Source of the DNA: Dermatemys mawii
Lineage: Eukaryota; Chordata; Testudines; Dermatemydidae
Reading direction: 5' to 3'
Assembly (NCBI GenBank): GCA_007922305.1
Contig: ML677333.1
Coordinates: 17,769,164-17,833,163 of the forward strand
DNA: 64,000 nucleotides
The notes under the pieces were generated by a model, which worked only from the letters and a program-made list of their open reading frames with translations, did no database searches and was not told the DNA's origin. The translations under genes were made by a program, and so were the position numbers. Numbering within the stretch: the first letter of the stretch is position 1; every line of letters starts with the position of its first letter. Of the stretch, positions 11,040 to 22,029 are shown in pieces.

Positions 11040-11665
11040 TTGGTTCTTATTCCTGTGAAGGACGCCGCCTGTTTCTGCACCGTCCTCACTGTACTGGGCT
11101 TTGGAGCGCGCCAAGCGCGGGTGGAGGCCGCGGCCCCTTTGCCGCCCTGGCGCCTTGGCAGCAGGCGCTCTGCGGATCACGCGTTCCGCGGGTGGGCTGC
11201 AGCCGGCCCCGCTGCGCGAGGGGAGGGCCCGGCTGGCTGGCCTGGAGCCGGGTCGGCGCGCCGCGGGGCAGTCGCGGGGCAGGATGGTGGAAGCGTGGTA
11301 CATGGACGAGTCCGGAGAGGACCAGCGGGCCCCGCACCGGCAGGAGCCGCACCGGCCCGTCAGCCTGGAGCAGCTGCGCCGGCTCGGAGTCTTCCACTGG
11401 AAAGTAGGCAGCCAGGCTGGCCGCAGCGCCGGAGGGGGAGCGGGCGGCGCCCTGCAGCCCGGCCACTCAGCCAGGGCTCCCGGGAGCCCCTGGCCCGCAG
11501 CCGCCGGGTCTCGCTCCAACTGTCCGCGCAGTGCGGGCCCCTAGGCGCCGACATCTCCGGCCTTTGCCTCCGCCCGTAGCCTTGTTTACAGCGTGGCTCG
11601 TAGCGCGCTGCAGCCCGGCGGGGCGCGTGGCCCCGATCCCTGGTCCCAAATCGTGCTGCAGGGGC
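11040..11665 (+). promoter_or_regulatory. ADI1: CpG island / ADI1 promoter region
   Basis: Very GC-rich with dense CpG, unlike the AT-rich surroundings, and it encloses the ADI1 start codon. No TATA box was seen at a suitable distance, which fits a housekeeping CpG-island promoter. The exact transcription start cannot be read from sequence. Long open frames in all phases here result from the low stop-codon frequency in GC-rich DNA. Confidence 0.7.
11284..11403 (+). CDS. ADI1: ADI1 coding exon 1
   Basis: 40 codons, from MVEAWYMDE to LGVFHWK, followed by a GTAGGC donor. The start context is strong (AGG ATG G). It lies within the CpG island. Confidence 0.95.
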
Positions 11666-14600
11666 CAGGGTGGAGCGGGTTTTTTTTTTTTTTTTTTTGA
11701 GGATTCCCGCTGGTCTTTGATCGGGGAGGGAAGGGGAGGGGAGGACAGTGCCTTTGCTACTACCAGATCCCCCGCCCAGGGTGGAATGGGTTTTTTTTTG
11801 AGGATCCCCGCTGGTCTTTGATCGGGGAGGGAAGGGGAGGACGGTGCCTTTGCTGCTACCAGATCCCACGCCGGGCCCTCTCCTCTGCCCGAGTCACGTA
11901 TTAAATGAACTCCCTGCACCTTAGCCCCGGTCTTTGCCGCCGCACGAGCACCCGCGGCTGTTTGATTCTCCTGCTTATTCCTGAAAGGCCACTCACTTCC
12001 TTCACACGGAGTTGCACATCCGCATGGCCTGGCTTTGCCTAATACTGGAGATAATGGAGACTCATCTTCATGGTCCAGTGGGCCCGAACCTTTGCCACAG
12101 GAAATCCAAATGTATGAGGTAGCCTTAAAGGCGTGTTTGGGCCCAGACATGACTCTTGATAGAGGTGCTAATAAGGGATCGAATCTCAGTGCAGGTAGAG
12201 CCCAAGGAGTATTAGTGTCCTGCCCTTGTAGTTTAAAAATCATGATTTGTTTTTTTAAATAGAAGTGAAAACCTAAGATCCCTGCTGGAATTGGAAGCAT
12301 GCTAGCCTGCTTAAATGTAAAGATGATATCATATGCTTTGCATCCTAGTGTGAGGTTTGGTGTTTACGAGACAAAAAGTGAATACAGAGGTTTAGCCTTT
12401 TAAGTCCCACTTTTCAAAATTAATTTAGATTAAGACTGATGCCTTGTCTAAACTCAAGAATTTTATTGCTTTACCTACCCCAGTACATTAGAACCTCAGA
12501 GGAATGGAGGTTGTTCCTAACTCTGAAATGTTCGTAACTCTGAACAAAACATGCTTGTTCTTTCAAAAGTTTACAACCGAACATTGATTTACTACAGCTT
12601 TGAAACTTTACTATGCAGAAGAAAAACGCTGCTTTTACCCCTCTTACTTTAAAAGAAACAAGCACAGGAACAGTTTCCTTACCTTGTCATTTTTTTTTTC
12701 ACTTTCCCTTTATTTTTTAGTAGTTTACATTAAACAAAGTACTGTATCATATTTGCTTTTTTTCTTGTTCTTTTTTTGTCTTTTCTGCTGCCTGATTGTA
12801 TACTTCTGGTTCCAAATGAGATGTGTGGTTGACCTGTCAGTTTGTAAAACTGTAACCCTGGTGTTTGTAACTCTGAGGTCCTACTGTAGAGCTAAAACAG
12901 CAACCCTCGTCCTCAGTGAGGGTGAAGTATAAATGTGCTTAGTCCGGGTGTCAGATAGTGAAACAGTAGGGAGCGGGTTACAGATTTTGCATAAGTGCAA
13001 AGCATATTACAGTCCTGCTGTAGAAAAGTGATTTTTAGATTAGTGACGATGAGTGGGGTTGGTAAAGACAAATAAACAAATATATTATGAAAGTTCTACC
13101 TTTAGGTATTTGGGCAGCTAACCATGATCTGTCCTTCCCACAGGCTACTTTGGGGGATTCCTAAAGTGAAGCACATGTACCTTGGCGTTGCTCTATAATG
13201 GGTGGGTCAGACAGAAGAACTGCATAATTGAGCAATTCTGGCACCTAGGCTACAAGCCAGACAGTCTTGTACTGTAAAATGTATCCCTTATGGATACACA
13301 AGATAGAATTCAATGATTCCTGTCTCCTAGTCACATGCTGGGTTCACTAGAGCATGTAGCCTTTATAAGAGACTCTTATAAGCCTGATATGAGAAACTCT
13401 TTTAGGGCTATGATATGTACCTGTGCTGAGACTTATAAAGGTTCTATAGCATGGTATTTATTGCATAAAGCAGGCCTGCACAACATGCGGCCCGGGGGCC
13501 ACATGCGGCCCGCACGAGCTCACTGTGCGGCCTGCGGGGGGGTGAATAGGGGTGGGGCAAGCCAAGCAGTGGGATAGGGAGAAGCAGATGGGGGTGGGAC
13601 TTTTTGGCCCGCAGCTGGTTTTTTTGCAGTAATATGGCCCTCACTGCTTTCCGAGTTGTGCAGGCCTGGCATAAAGTGTAGGCTTATCAGTAACAAGTCA
13701 CTGAGCATATTGTTAATTCCTACCAAAAAAAAAGAAAGAAAAAAAAAGCTAGAGCTGAGAATGTGGAACCTTAGTGAGCCTCTTTCATTTGGGTTAAAAT
13801 GTTTCCCACATCTGGGAAGGTGGAATAGTAACAGATACTGAGCAAAGAAAGTCTGTAACCAGAGCAGTTTAATGAAGTTTTAAAATAATCGATGAAGACA
13901 CCCTCCCTCCCCTCATTGTCATTGCCAACTTTCAACTGAATGTCATTTATTTATTTATTTTGCTGTCATGCTATTTTGCTGCTTCCCCTACCAAGGCTAA
14001 TTTGTTTTGGAAGTGTGCCTTGCCAGGGTTGGCAGGCTGCCTGGTGGGAAAGCGGTAGTGAAGTAATGACGAACAACGAGAATGTTCCTCCTGGTAACTC
14101 CAGACTTCAGCAACTGCAGGGACAATGGCAATCCGGCTGATTAGTCATGAGGGACTCCCAGTTGTTTTCTTTGTGAGGGAGGACAAGACACGATTCACTC
14201 TACACTGGGATTCTGTCTCTGGAACGAGAAGCAGACTCTGTGGGAGCAGTGTGTGAAGGCAGATTGAGCTCGCTTCCCTAGTACATCCCACTGAGACACG
14301 ACTGACTCTGAAAGGCTAGCTTTTCTATAATCCCTTTTTCCCTTTAGACTACACGATAACAAATAACCTTCTCGGACTTGTTAGTAACTAGCATGTAACT
14401 TGAAATATTATTTATACATTAACTGGCTGCACTTTTTGGTTTTGGAAGGGGTCGCTTGGGTATCCTGGCTGTCTCTCATGGATGTTTGTTTGTTTTTAAT
14501 TCCTTCTTCCCTCCCTCCAAAAAAATCACACAGTTGGATGCTGACAAGTATGAGACTGACCCGGACCTAGCAAGGATTCGGAAAGAGAAAAACTATTCTT

Positions 14601-17600
14601 GGATGGATATAATAACGATACATAAAGATAAGCTGCCAAATTATCAAGACAAGGTAAAGCAGCCCTGGTTTGGGTCTGAGAACGGAATAAGTTCTGAAGT
14701 CTGCCACTAGAGGGTGCACCAGCTTTTGAAGTGCACGCTCGGAACCTGCTCTTTGAATGATAGATCTTTCCCCATTTTTAAAAATCACAGTGTTTAGTTT
14801 TTAGCATTTCAAATGGCTGCTTGGATTCCATTTTTAAAACAAAGGAGGGTTTTGTGTTTTCTGAAATTGCTTTCCCTTTAGTAGCTTACATATGATGCCT
14901 TTTAAAATGGTTCCCATTAATAAGCGCGGCTCTCATTTGTCAAGTTGAAACTGCACATTTGCAAATGGAGCCCTGCAAACACTACTAGAGTATCATCCAA
15001 ACTAAAGTCAGGCTATTGCCAGCTTGGGGCTTTGGCTAAATCTTTTTGCAGAGAACTTCACAGCAGCAAGCCCTGAGCTTGGTCACTGCTGCCCTAGGAC
15101 ATGGTGATAATTTTAATCAACAATAACAAATCCCTCGGTACTGTCACAAATAATTTCTCAGTGTTCTAAGAAAAAGGAGGCTATTCTTCCCTCTCTTAGC
15201 CTGGTTGTCAAGGTGATTGAACTTAGTGCTAAGAATATTTTACTATACTCACCATTGGGGGGAATTGGTACTTCTGCCAGATTCATTTGGATGGGAATTT
15301 GTGACCTCCCATACATTTGAAATAACTTGTGAGCATGCCCACTTGACAGTTTTCAAAGTTGAAACACGCCTGCAGCTACATGCACTTTGGGGATTGTCAG
15401 CCTGCAAAATGTATTAGTTGGTAATTAGTTCTTTTGTTTCCAGTAACATTTTTTAAAGTCTGAAATGTGCTAACCACTTGAGGGGTAGGAAGAATTTGTG
15501 TGATTCCCCAACTGAGAAATGTTTTAATTGGGGGACTAATGTCCTGGTTGCTTCAGAACAGATCAGTAGGAACAATGTCAAGTTCTCAGTTATGCATTGT
15601 ATAATGAAACTCCTTCCTCACCAGTTAAACGTAAAGATGTACCACTCCAACTGAATGTGAATGGTATGGTAACTTAGGAGTTTGGTGCTGATGGTGAGAT
15701 TTCTCCATATCCATCTTAAATGAAGTTGTTCCTCAAGGCTTCCATCACTTTCTTCCCTACCCATGGCATTGCAGTAGTTTCCTTCTGCCTCCCCTTCCAC
15801 CACCCACCCTGATAAGTCCTCATGGGACTCCTTCAGAGCTTGGCATTATTGCTCCTAAATTGCCTCAGGGACAAAGTATCCTTCAGCTCCCAGAGCTCTG
15901 AGAGAACATTGTCTCTGATGGTTAAGGAGCAAGGCCTTGAATCGGTCATATTTATGCATCCCAGACAATTATACAACTATAGATGAATGGGGGCAAGGAC
16001 AGGCGGGGTTGGCCTACTAAACCTAGGGTTGTGAGTTCAATTCCTGAGGGGGCCATTTAGGGATATGGGACAAAAATTTGTTGGATGATTTAACTGGGGT
16101 TGGACTAGAAGATCTTCTGAGGTCCCTTCCAGCCCTGATATTCTATGGTTCTATGAACATTATCCTACCAAGCATAGATCTGACTTAATGTGCCTTTAAT
16201 ATAGTCCAGTAATGCATTGGTCAGAGTTGTATATCTTTCTGGATTCCTTTGTAAAGTGTCTCCCCAACATTAGGAGACTATGTCCATATGCCATTGTATT
16301 TAGATCTCTTTCTTTGTTCAACAAACTTAAAAAGAAATGTATTATCCTCTCCTTCCTACCCTAGATAAAAATATTTTATGAAGAACATTTGCATTTGGAT
16401 GATGAAATTCGCTACATCCTTGAAGGAAGTGGTTACTTTGATGTTCGAGACAAAGATGACAAGTGGATCCGCATTTTCATGGAAAAGGGAGACATGATAA
16501 CTCTTCCTGCTGGCATATATCACCGATTTACACTGGATGAAAATGTTTGTATACGGCTTTATCTATTACACTGCTAGGTATATGCATTGACAGACAAGTG
16601 TACAAAGGCATATTGCATATTGGTGACTAAATATGCTATTTCAGATCTGCAGTTATTCAACCAGGAACATGAGGGATACAAAATGATTTATAGAATGTGA
16701 GCTTTCACCTCAAAGTTGCCAGTTCATGTGCAGCTCATCAGTAGTAACTTCAAGTCACTGCCATCTTAGACATGTTCTGTATCTTGTCTGAAATCAGCAT
16801 ATGGTCTGAGTCCAGAGATTCTACTGTTATCCATCACACAAACCCCCACCACAGCTGGCTGGGGAATGGAGACTGAGTCATCCAGGCTGAAGGCAGAACC
16901 GCATAGGGAAGCTTGATTTGCCTCTGTTCTGTACCTCTTCTGTGGAAGAATTGAGCATACTTGTCTTGGCATCTTTTATGAGTACTAAACTCGCCTGTGG
17001 AGAGGGAGTTTAGTCTAATGGCTAGAGTCACAGCTGGCAGTCAGAAATCCTAGATGAATTCCCGGCTCTGTCATTAACTTGCTCTCTGACCTCTTGAGGG
17101 GTTATATGTATAATATAGCCCTAAGGCCTTATCTGCCATTGGGAATAGCCTTGAATCAGCAATCAGTGTAGCTGCACGGTGCTGACTCTCACTTGTGGAC
17201 AAGGACATGTTCACTTGGTGCAAACCCCAGCATTGCATGTCTGTATTTAAGGGTCTGTGCTGGGGCAGCTACACCAAGGCCTGTGTCCCAGTATAGGCAA
17301 AACCGGAGAGACTAGCTCAAGGTCATGGATTTTCCCCGTGTGTGAAGTGGGATTATACTTTATCTGCCTTACTGGGGTGTTGAGGATCCCCTGAAGTTTC
17401 TAAAACAGTATATCGGCACTAAGTACAGTTAATACTGCTGTGGCCAGTTGCTAGGAGTACTGAAGCAAAATAGTGATGGAACTCCAGGGGTGGTGTGAAG
17501 CTCCTAAAGCACCTTGAGATGCTTTGGAAGATGCTACAGACGTGGAAAGTATCATAAATCTCAACAGGAGTTAACTATAGTTCACATGCCTCCAAAAGGA

Positions 17601-17761
17601 GCTGTTATGCTATTTGCAATTTCCCTTTCCTTCCGCAGAACTACGTGAAGGCAATGAGGCTGTTTGTTGGAGAACCAGTCTGGACAGCATACAACCGGCC
17701 AGCTGATCACTTTCCTGCTCGAGAACAGTACATGCAGTTTTTGGCACAAGTGGCACAGTGA
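11284..17761 (+). CDS. ADI1: Acireductone dioxygenase: join(11284..11403, 14534..14653, 16365..16544, 17639..17761)
   Basis: Acireductone dioxygenase (ARD) of the methionine salvage pathway. The Fe form oxidises acireductone to the keto-acid precursor of methionine plus formate; the enzyme is cytosolic and nuclear. The four exons join without frame changes into 180 residues (human protein 179), all at phase 0. Seen: start [10 protein letters not shown], cupin core [30 protein letters not shown], then [19 protein letters not shown]. Family knowledge: the metal ligands are His88, His90, Glu94 and His133, and all four fall at exactly these positions here. Start choice: the ATG has A at -3 and G at +4 and gives the family's usual N terminus. 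The gene appears intact. It is convergent with TRAPPC12 and downstream of RNASEH1. A damaged copy of exon 2 lies at 34,887. Confidence 0.97.
11666..11875. repeat. Two-copy tandem duplication, unit about 111 bp
   Basis: Unit 1 (11666-11776) and unit 2 (11777 to about 11875) share CAGGGTGGA, a T-run, GAGGATYCCCGCTGGTCTTT, GATCGGGGAGGGAAGGGGAG and CTACCAGATCCC. They differ mainly in T-run length and a short GGGAG deletion. It lies 260 bp into ADI1 intron 1, at the edge of the CpG island. Confidence 0.85.
12481..12886. mobile_element. Foldback DNA element, possibly Tigger/pogo-like
   Basis: The left side reads CAGTACATTAGAACCTCAGA, then TTCGTAACTCTGAAC. The right side reads GTTTGTAACTCTGAGGTCC and ends CTACTG before TA. 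The right end inverted gives CAGTAGGACCTCAGAG, a pogo/Tigger-style terminus. The left end has a few extra bases and no clear TA duplication. No transposase remains. Confidence 0.45.
13471..13668. mobile_element. 198-bp hAT MITE, perfect ends and duplication
   Basis: Starts CAGGCCTGCACAAC and ends with the exact inverted copy GTTGTGCAGGCCTG apart from one flanking base (14-bp inverted repeats). The octamer GCATAAAG is repeated exactly on both sides (13463-13470 and 13669-13676). The inside carries CATGCGGCCC repeats and a G-rich stretch, with no coding frame. Confidence 0.9.
14534..14653 (+). CDS. ADI1: ADI1 coding exon 2
   Basis: 40 codons, from [12 protein letters not shown] through [19 protein letters not shown], with donor GTAAAG. 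A diverged duplicate of this exon and the intron that follows is at 34,887-35,098. Confidence 0.96.
14654..14765 (+). promoter_or_regulatory. Start of ADI1 intron 2: duplicated non-coding segment with CTCF-like motif
   Basis: By my alignment, about 94 of 112 bases match 34,987-35,098 without gaps. It includes CCACTAGAGGGTGC (14704-14717), one base from the CTCF core consensus CCASYAGRKGGCRS. Binding is an inference. Confidence 0.4.
15990..16156 (+). mobile_element. tRNA-derived SINE with CR1-like tail
   Basis: A B-box-like GTGAGTTCAATTCCTGAG lies at 16031-16048. It is followed by a body with GGATATGGGACAAAAATT and the CR1-type 3' tail GAGGTCCCTTCCAGCCCTGA plus TTCTATGGTTCTATGA. This is the architecture of the turtle tRNA-derived SINEs. 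The A-box half is decayed or truncated. Confidence 0.75.
16365..16544 (+). CDS. ADI1: ADI1 coding exon 3 (metal-binding cupin core)
   Basis: 60 codons with all four metal ligands: EEHLHLDDE (His88, His90, Glu94) and GIYHRF (His133). The acceptor is CCCTAG. The donor GTTTGT is a weak match to consensus. Reading through it adds ten codons and then a TAG at 16575-16577. Confidence 0.95.
16545..17638 (+). other. ADI1: ADI1 intron 3
   Basis: 1.1 kb, donor GTTTGT and acceptor TTCCTTCCGCAG. It contains a probable MIR SINE (about 17,000-17,110). Confidence 0.9.
17000..17110 (+). mobile_element. MIR-type SINE fragment
   Basis: Runs through GAGTTTAGTCTAATGGCTAG, GTCAGAAATCCTAGATG, then CCCGGCTCTGTCATTAACTT and GCTCTCTGACCTCTTG. 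These match the order of the MIR tRNA-like head and core. It is old and diverged. Confidence 0.55.
17639..17761 (+). CDS. ADI1: ADI1 terminal coding exon 4
   Basis: 40 codons plus TGA, from [15 protein letters not shown] to FLAQVAQ. The acceptor is CCGCAG. It encodes the closing strands and C-terminal helix of the cupin. Confidence 0.96.
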   Translation, partial: NYVKAMRLFVGEPVWTAYNRPADHFPAREQYMQFLAQVAQ

Positions 17762-18165
17762 TACTCTCTGAAGTCTAATGTGTGGAATGTCCTTAAGCCT
17801 GAGCAGAATGTAAATTGGGAATCTTGTACTTCAATACCACTCACTATAGGATGTGCTCTGTTTCTTCTGTCCAAATGTGCTTCTCCAGCTCTAATTTTGG
17901 GAGGGTGAATTGGGAGTATGGACAACATTTAATGTTCATCCTAGTCTGAAATGATGCTATTGAACTACTTAAGATGATTGTATTTAATTAAAAACCTGCT
18001 GCTGTCTCTCAAAGAATCTGCACAAGATGAATTCACATAATCAAGACCTTCGTATGCAACTTACCTAGCTCTGCCCTGGTACAAATATCTGTGACTTTGT
18101 TATAATCAATTGCAGGGATTTACTTTTGTAGCATTTTAATAAAATTATTTTCTACCTTTAACTGC
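17762..18165 (+). other. ADI1: ADI1 3'UTR
   Basis: About 400 bases. The variant signal ATTAAA is at 17987-17992 and canonical AATAAA at 18139-18144, followed by T-rich sequence. The second is the better end. Confidence 0.7.
18139..18144 (+). terminator. ADI1: ADI1 polyadenylation signal AATAAA
   Basis: Canonical hexamer 378 bases after the stop, followed within 20 bases by a T-rich downstream element. Confidence 0.75.
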
Positions 18166-18224
18166 CTGTTAGCTATTATTATGTCCTGACACTAAGACCC
18201 CATTGGACAATAGTGTTTCTATGA

Positions 18225-18395
18225 CTGTGGTAACTGGGTTCCGGTCCCAGCTCTATCACTGACCTACTTTTTGACATTGGACAAATTATGTCCGCTTTAA
18301 TTTCACCATTTGTTTAATGGAGATAAGTAGTTACCCACCTTAGTCCAGTGTTTTGAGATCTTCAGATACTGTCTAATTGCAGGAGTATTATTGAA
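18225..18395 (+). mobile_element. MIR-type SINE fragment
   Basis: Carries GTAACTGGGTTCCGGTCCCA, GCTCTATCACTGACCTAC, GACATTGGACAAATTATG and a TTTCACCATTTGTTTAATGG tail. This is the MIR order of core and tail. Confidence 0.55.
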
Positions 18396-18689
18396 ATAAA
18401 CCTCAGCAATGTCAAAAATGACAATGTTTTTTGACTCAATGTTTGCTTTAAAAGAAGCATTCGCCTACAGCGCAGAATGTTGTGCCTACTCAGTTTCCTG
18501 ATGAGGTTGAAATTGGAGTGAGGTCAAGACATGCAAATTCTTCACTGCTGGACCCTGGGCGCAGTTGTTTACAGCTGTGCCCAGTGGATGTGAACTGATA
18601 CCATTCCAAATTAGGAACATTTTAAACCCGGTTTGCACAGGTGCAAATGACTGTATAAGATAATGGAAATGGAGGCCTGGGGCATATTT

Positions 18690-18955
18690 GGGTACATCTA
18701 TATGGGGATAAAAGCCCCAGGCACAGCTGTGGCTGGTCTGGGTCAGCTGACCCAGGCTGGTAGAGTACAGGTTGTAGGGTTAACTGCTGTGTAGATTCTC
18801 AAGCTGGAGCCTGAGCTCTGGGATCCTCCATCCTCACAGGTTCCCAGACCTCTGGCTCCAGCCTGAGCTCGTAGGTCTATACAGCAATTTTAGAGCAGCA
18901 GGCGCCCAAATCAGCTGGGTCAGTTGTGGGTATTTTATCTCCATGTAGATGTATT
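18690..18955. mobile_element. Foldback MITE (GTACATCTACATGG ends)
   Basis: Left GGTACATCTATATGGGGATA and right TATCTCCATGTAGATGTATT are inverted repeats. Inner arms also pair, for example GCTGGAGCCTGAGCTC with CTGGCTCCAGCCTGAGCTC. No coding sequence. The family is probably Harbinger-related, by resemblance. Confidence 0.6.
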
Positions 18956-18959
18956 CTGT

Positions 18960-19880
18960 GAGTCTTTATAACGTAGTCATGGTATTGGGGTCATTCTTCC
19001 CACCTTTTTGAAAAGGTTCTTCCAGTTCCCAAGATCCTAAGTTCCCTTTTGTAGTGACAACATTTTCGTTGTATTGCAGATTCTCTGGATTTATAAAGAC
19101 TTGCTGTTATTTTTAATCCCTTAAATGTTTCTGAAAATGAAGTAGTGGTTTTGAAGAAAAGATGTACTATTTAGAATATTAAAAATCACAAATGTATATC
19201 GAAATGGCCCCAATCTTTTGTATGTCTCTTATCATCCTAGCTAATATGATGGGATATGTAAACCACATATTGGGCATGAAGAGGTTAACCAGAGCTTTCT
19301 TGCTCTAGTTAATGCCATTAAATTCACCTGATGCACCTGGAAAGCGGGTGGTAGGCTGAGAGGAAATTAAAGCAAAGAGCACAGGGCAGCCAAAGAGAGA
19401 CGATGCTGGACTGAAAGGAAAGGACTGTCAAGAACCAGGGATATAAGGATTCACAAAAGCAGCAGGAGAGCATTAGCTCTTATGGTGGGCCCTAGGAAGA
19501 GGCAAGAAATGAGGGGAACAGCCAAGCAAGTCAGCATCCTGAGAATAGGATGGATGACCAAAAGGAATAGGACGAGAGACTGAAATCGCAAGCCCCAGCA
19601 AGTGTGGGAGTGGTTTGGATGGTGTTGTAAGCACTGATGAAAAGGACATAAGTATAAGCGCCAAGTACACCATTACAGCAGTACTTAAATCTAGGTATGC
19701 TGTGGAAATTGTATGTGTGTATTTACAAGTTAAAATAGAGGTCTAAGTATAAGTACTGTACTTTTAACTACTGTATTCCCTGCAATTGCCTAGTCAATAT
19801 GTGGACAACTAGCTAAATTATATAAGCACATATAGTGGAAGAGAAAGAAAAAGAGCAGCAATGAAATTTTATTTATATAA
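18960..19880. other. Intergenic, no gene seen
   Basis: Purine-rich around 19,340-19,620. No repeat or gene recognised. Confidence 0.5.
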
Positions 19881-21690
19881 AATCATAGAACGGGAAGGGC
19901 CCTTAAAGGGTCATCTAGTCCAGTCCCTTGCACTCCAGACTGGACTAAGTATTGTCAACAACAAAGTATGGCCTGCAGGCCGCATCTGGTGCATCAGACC
20001 TTTTAATCCATCCCTTGAGCTCCCACGGGGGGAGTGGGGTTGGGGACTTGCCCTGCTCTGTGCGTGCTGTGGCTCCATGCAGCTCCTGGAAACAATGGCA
20101 TGTCCACCTTGAGGCTCCTAGATATAGGGGCAGCCACTGGGCTCTGCACGCTGCCCCACCCCCCCCACAAGTGCCAACCATGCAGTTCCCATTGGCTGGG
20201 AACCATGACCAATGGGAGCTGCAGGGACGGTGCAGCTGGTGGGGGGACATGCTGGTTGCTTCCAGGAGCTGCTTGAGATACGTGTCACCCAGAGCCTGCA
20301 CTCCTGATTTCCTCCCTTGCCCCAACACTTTGTCCCAGCCCTGATCCCCCTTCCACTCTACAAACCCCTTGGTCCCAGTCTGGAGCACCCTCCTGCACTC
20401 TGAGCCCCTCATTCCCAGAGCCCATACCTCCAGCCGAAGCCCTCACCCCGCCCCACCCCAATCCCCAATCCTATGAGCATCCATGGCTCGCCATACAATT
20501 TCCATACCCAGATGTGTCCAAAAAGTTTGCCCACCCCTGATCTAGACCATCCCTGATAGGTGTTTGTCCAACCTGCTCTTAAAAATTCCCAATGATAGAG
20601 ATTCCATAACCTCCCTAGGCAATTTATTCCAGTGCTTAAGCACTCTGACAAGAAGTTTTCCCTAAGGTCCAGCCTAACTGCCCTTGCTGCAATTGAAGCC
20701 TATTTCTTAAGGTTAAGAGGTTAAGAAGAACAATTTTTCTCCCTCCTCCTTGTAACCACCTTTTATGTACTCGAAAACTGTTATCATGTCCCCTCTCAGT
20801 CTTCTCCAGACTAAACAAACCCATTTTTTTTCAATCTTCTCTCAGAGGTCATGTTTTCTAGCCCTTTAATCATTTTTGTTGCTCTTCTCTGAACTTTCTC
20901 CAATTTGTCCACATTTTTCCTGAAATGTGACACCCAAAACTAGACACAATAGTCCACTTGAGGCCTAATCAGCACGGAGTAGAGAGGAAAAAAATACTTC
21001 TCGTGACTTGCTTACAATACTCTTGCTACTATATCCCAGAATGATGTTTCCCTATTTGCAACAGCATTATACTGTTGACTCACATTTAGCTTGTGGGCCA
21101 CTATGACCCCCCAGATCTCTTCCCGTAGTACTCCTTCCTAGACAGTCATTTCACATTTTGTGTGTGTGCAACTGATCGTTCCTTCCTAAGTGGAGTACTT
21201 TGCATTAGTGAATTTACCCCTATTTACTTCAAACCATTTCTCCAGTTTGTCCAGATAATTTTGAATTTTAATCCTATCCTTCAAAACACTTACAATCCCT
21301 TCCTAGCCTCGTTTTGTGTGTTGGCTTTTCTAATTTTGTCCCTAAATACTTGTGTTATTTGTTTATATTCATTCTTTGTAATATGACCATGTTTCCACTT
21401 TTTGTAGGACTCTTTTTTGAGTTTTAGATCATTTAAGAGCTCCTGGTTAAACCAGGGTGGTCTCTTGCCATACTTCCTGTCTTTCCTATGCAGTGGGATA
21501 GTTTACTCATGTGCCCTTAATAATGTCTCTTTGAAAAATTGCCAACTGTCTTCAATTATTTTTTCGCTTAGACTTGCTTCCTATGGGATTTTACCTACCA
21601 GCTCCCTGAATTGGCTAAAGTCTGCCTTCTTGAAATCCATTGTCTTTATTGTGCTATTCTCCCTCCTACCATTCCTGCATAAGTAAACCT
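19881..21690 (-). mobile_element. CR1 LINE 3' part, antisense, interrupted by hAT
   Basis: On the plus strand it opens with the antisense CR1 tail AATCATAGAACGGGAAGGGC, then GGGTCATCTAGTCCAGTCCC. It resumes at 20,540 with ATCTAGACCATCCCTGATAG, GGCAATTTATTCCAGTGCTT, CATGTCCCCTCTCAGTCTTC, AATTTGTCCACATTTTTCCT and ATCCCAGAATGATGTTTCCC. The stretch to 21,690 resembles antisense ORF2. It is 5' truncated and mutated. Confidence 0.85.
19955..20539. mobile_element. hAT element inserted in the CR1 copy
   Basis: The right end AGTTTGCCCACCCCTG is the inverse of the CAGGGGTGGGCAAACT terminus. The left side has TATGGCCTGCAGGCCGCATC, the decayed equivalent. It splits the antisense CR1 between CTAAGTATT and ATCTAGACC, which are contiguous in other CR1 copies (compare 31,440-31,570). 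The left boundary and duplication are not exact. The interior is GC-rich. Confidence 0.7.
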
Positions 21691-22029
21691 GGAATAACAA
21701 TGAAAAAAATCTCTCAACTGTAAATACATTTATAAATTTCCTTTCTCTTTTATATATGTAATGATATTATGTACAAAACAACATCATTCCATAAAACGGA
21801 TTTTTCAATAACTACCACCATATCATCCTGAAGATGGTTCATTTCTGGCAGTCTCCCTGCTGCTGCTGCTGAACTGAGAAGCGACTCTCCCCACTGCTGG
21901 TTGCAGAAAAAAAGTCCTGGCAGCCGGAACTCAGGGCCTGGACAAGCTGAGTGAATGGGTTTTGGGAGCCAAATGATTGTTCCCAAAAAAATATTTTGAA
22001 AAAGTATTTGCAGATTTAAAAAAGTTACT

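Larger units (their letters stand above)
11404..14533 (+). other. ADI1: ADI1 intron 1
   Basis: 3.1 kb, GT donor and CACACAG acceptor. It holds the 111-bp tandem duplication, a foldback element (12481-12886), a hAT element (13471-13668) and an ATTT microsatellite near 13,945. The rest is unassigned. Confidence 0.85.
14654..16364 (+). other. ADI1: ADI1 intron 2
   Basis: 1.7 kb, GTAAAG donor and CCTACCCTAG acceptor. It contains the duplicated segment at its 5' end and a tRNA-derived SINE near its 3' end. Confidence 0.9.

Noticed and set aside
10803..12300. Several long overlapping open frames (up to 277 codons) on both strands around the ADI1 start
   Set aside because: They lie in the CpG island and tandem duplication, where GC-rich DNA has few stop codons. 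They have low-complexity composition, no domain, and overlap the real exon 1 in other frames.
16389..16577. 62-codon open frame as a separate small gene
   Set aside because: It is ADI1 exon 3 running into intron 3; reported only as a possible intron-retention product.
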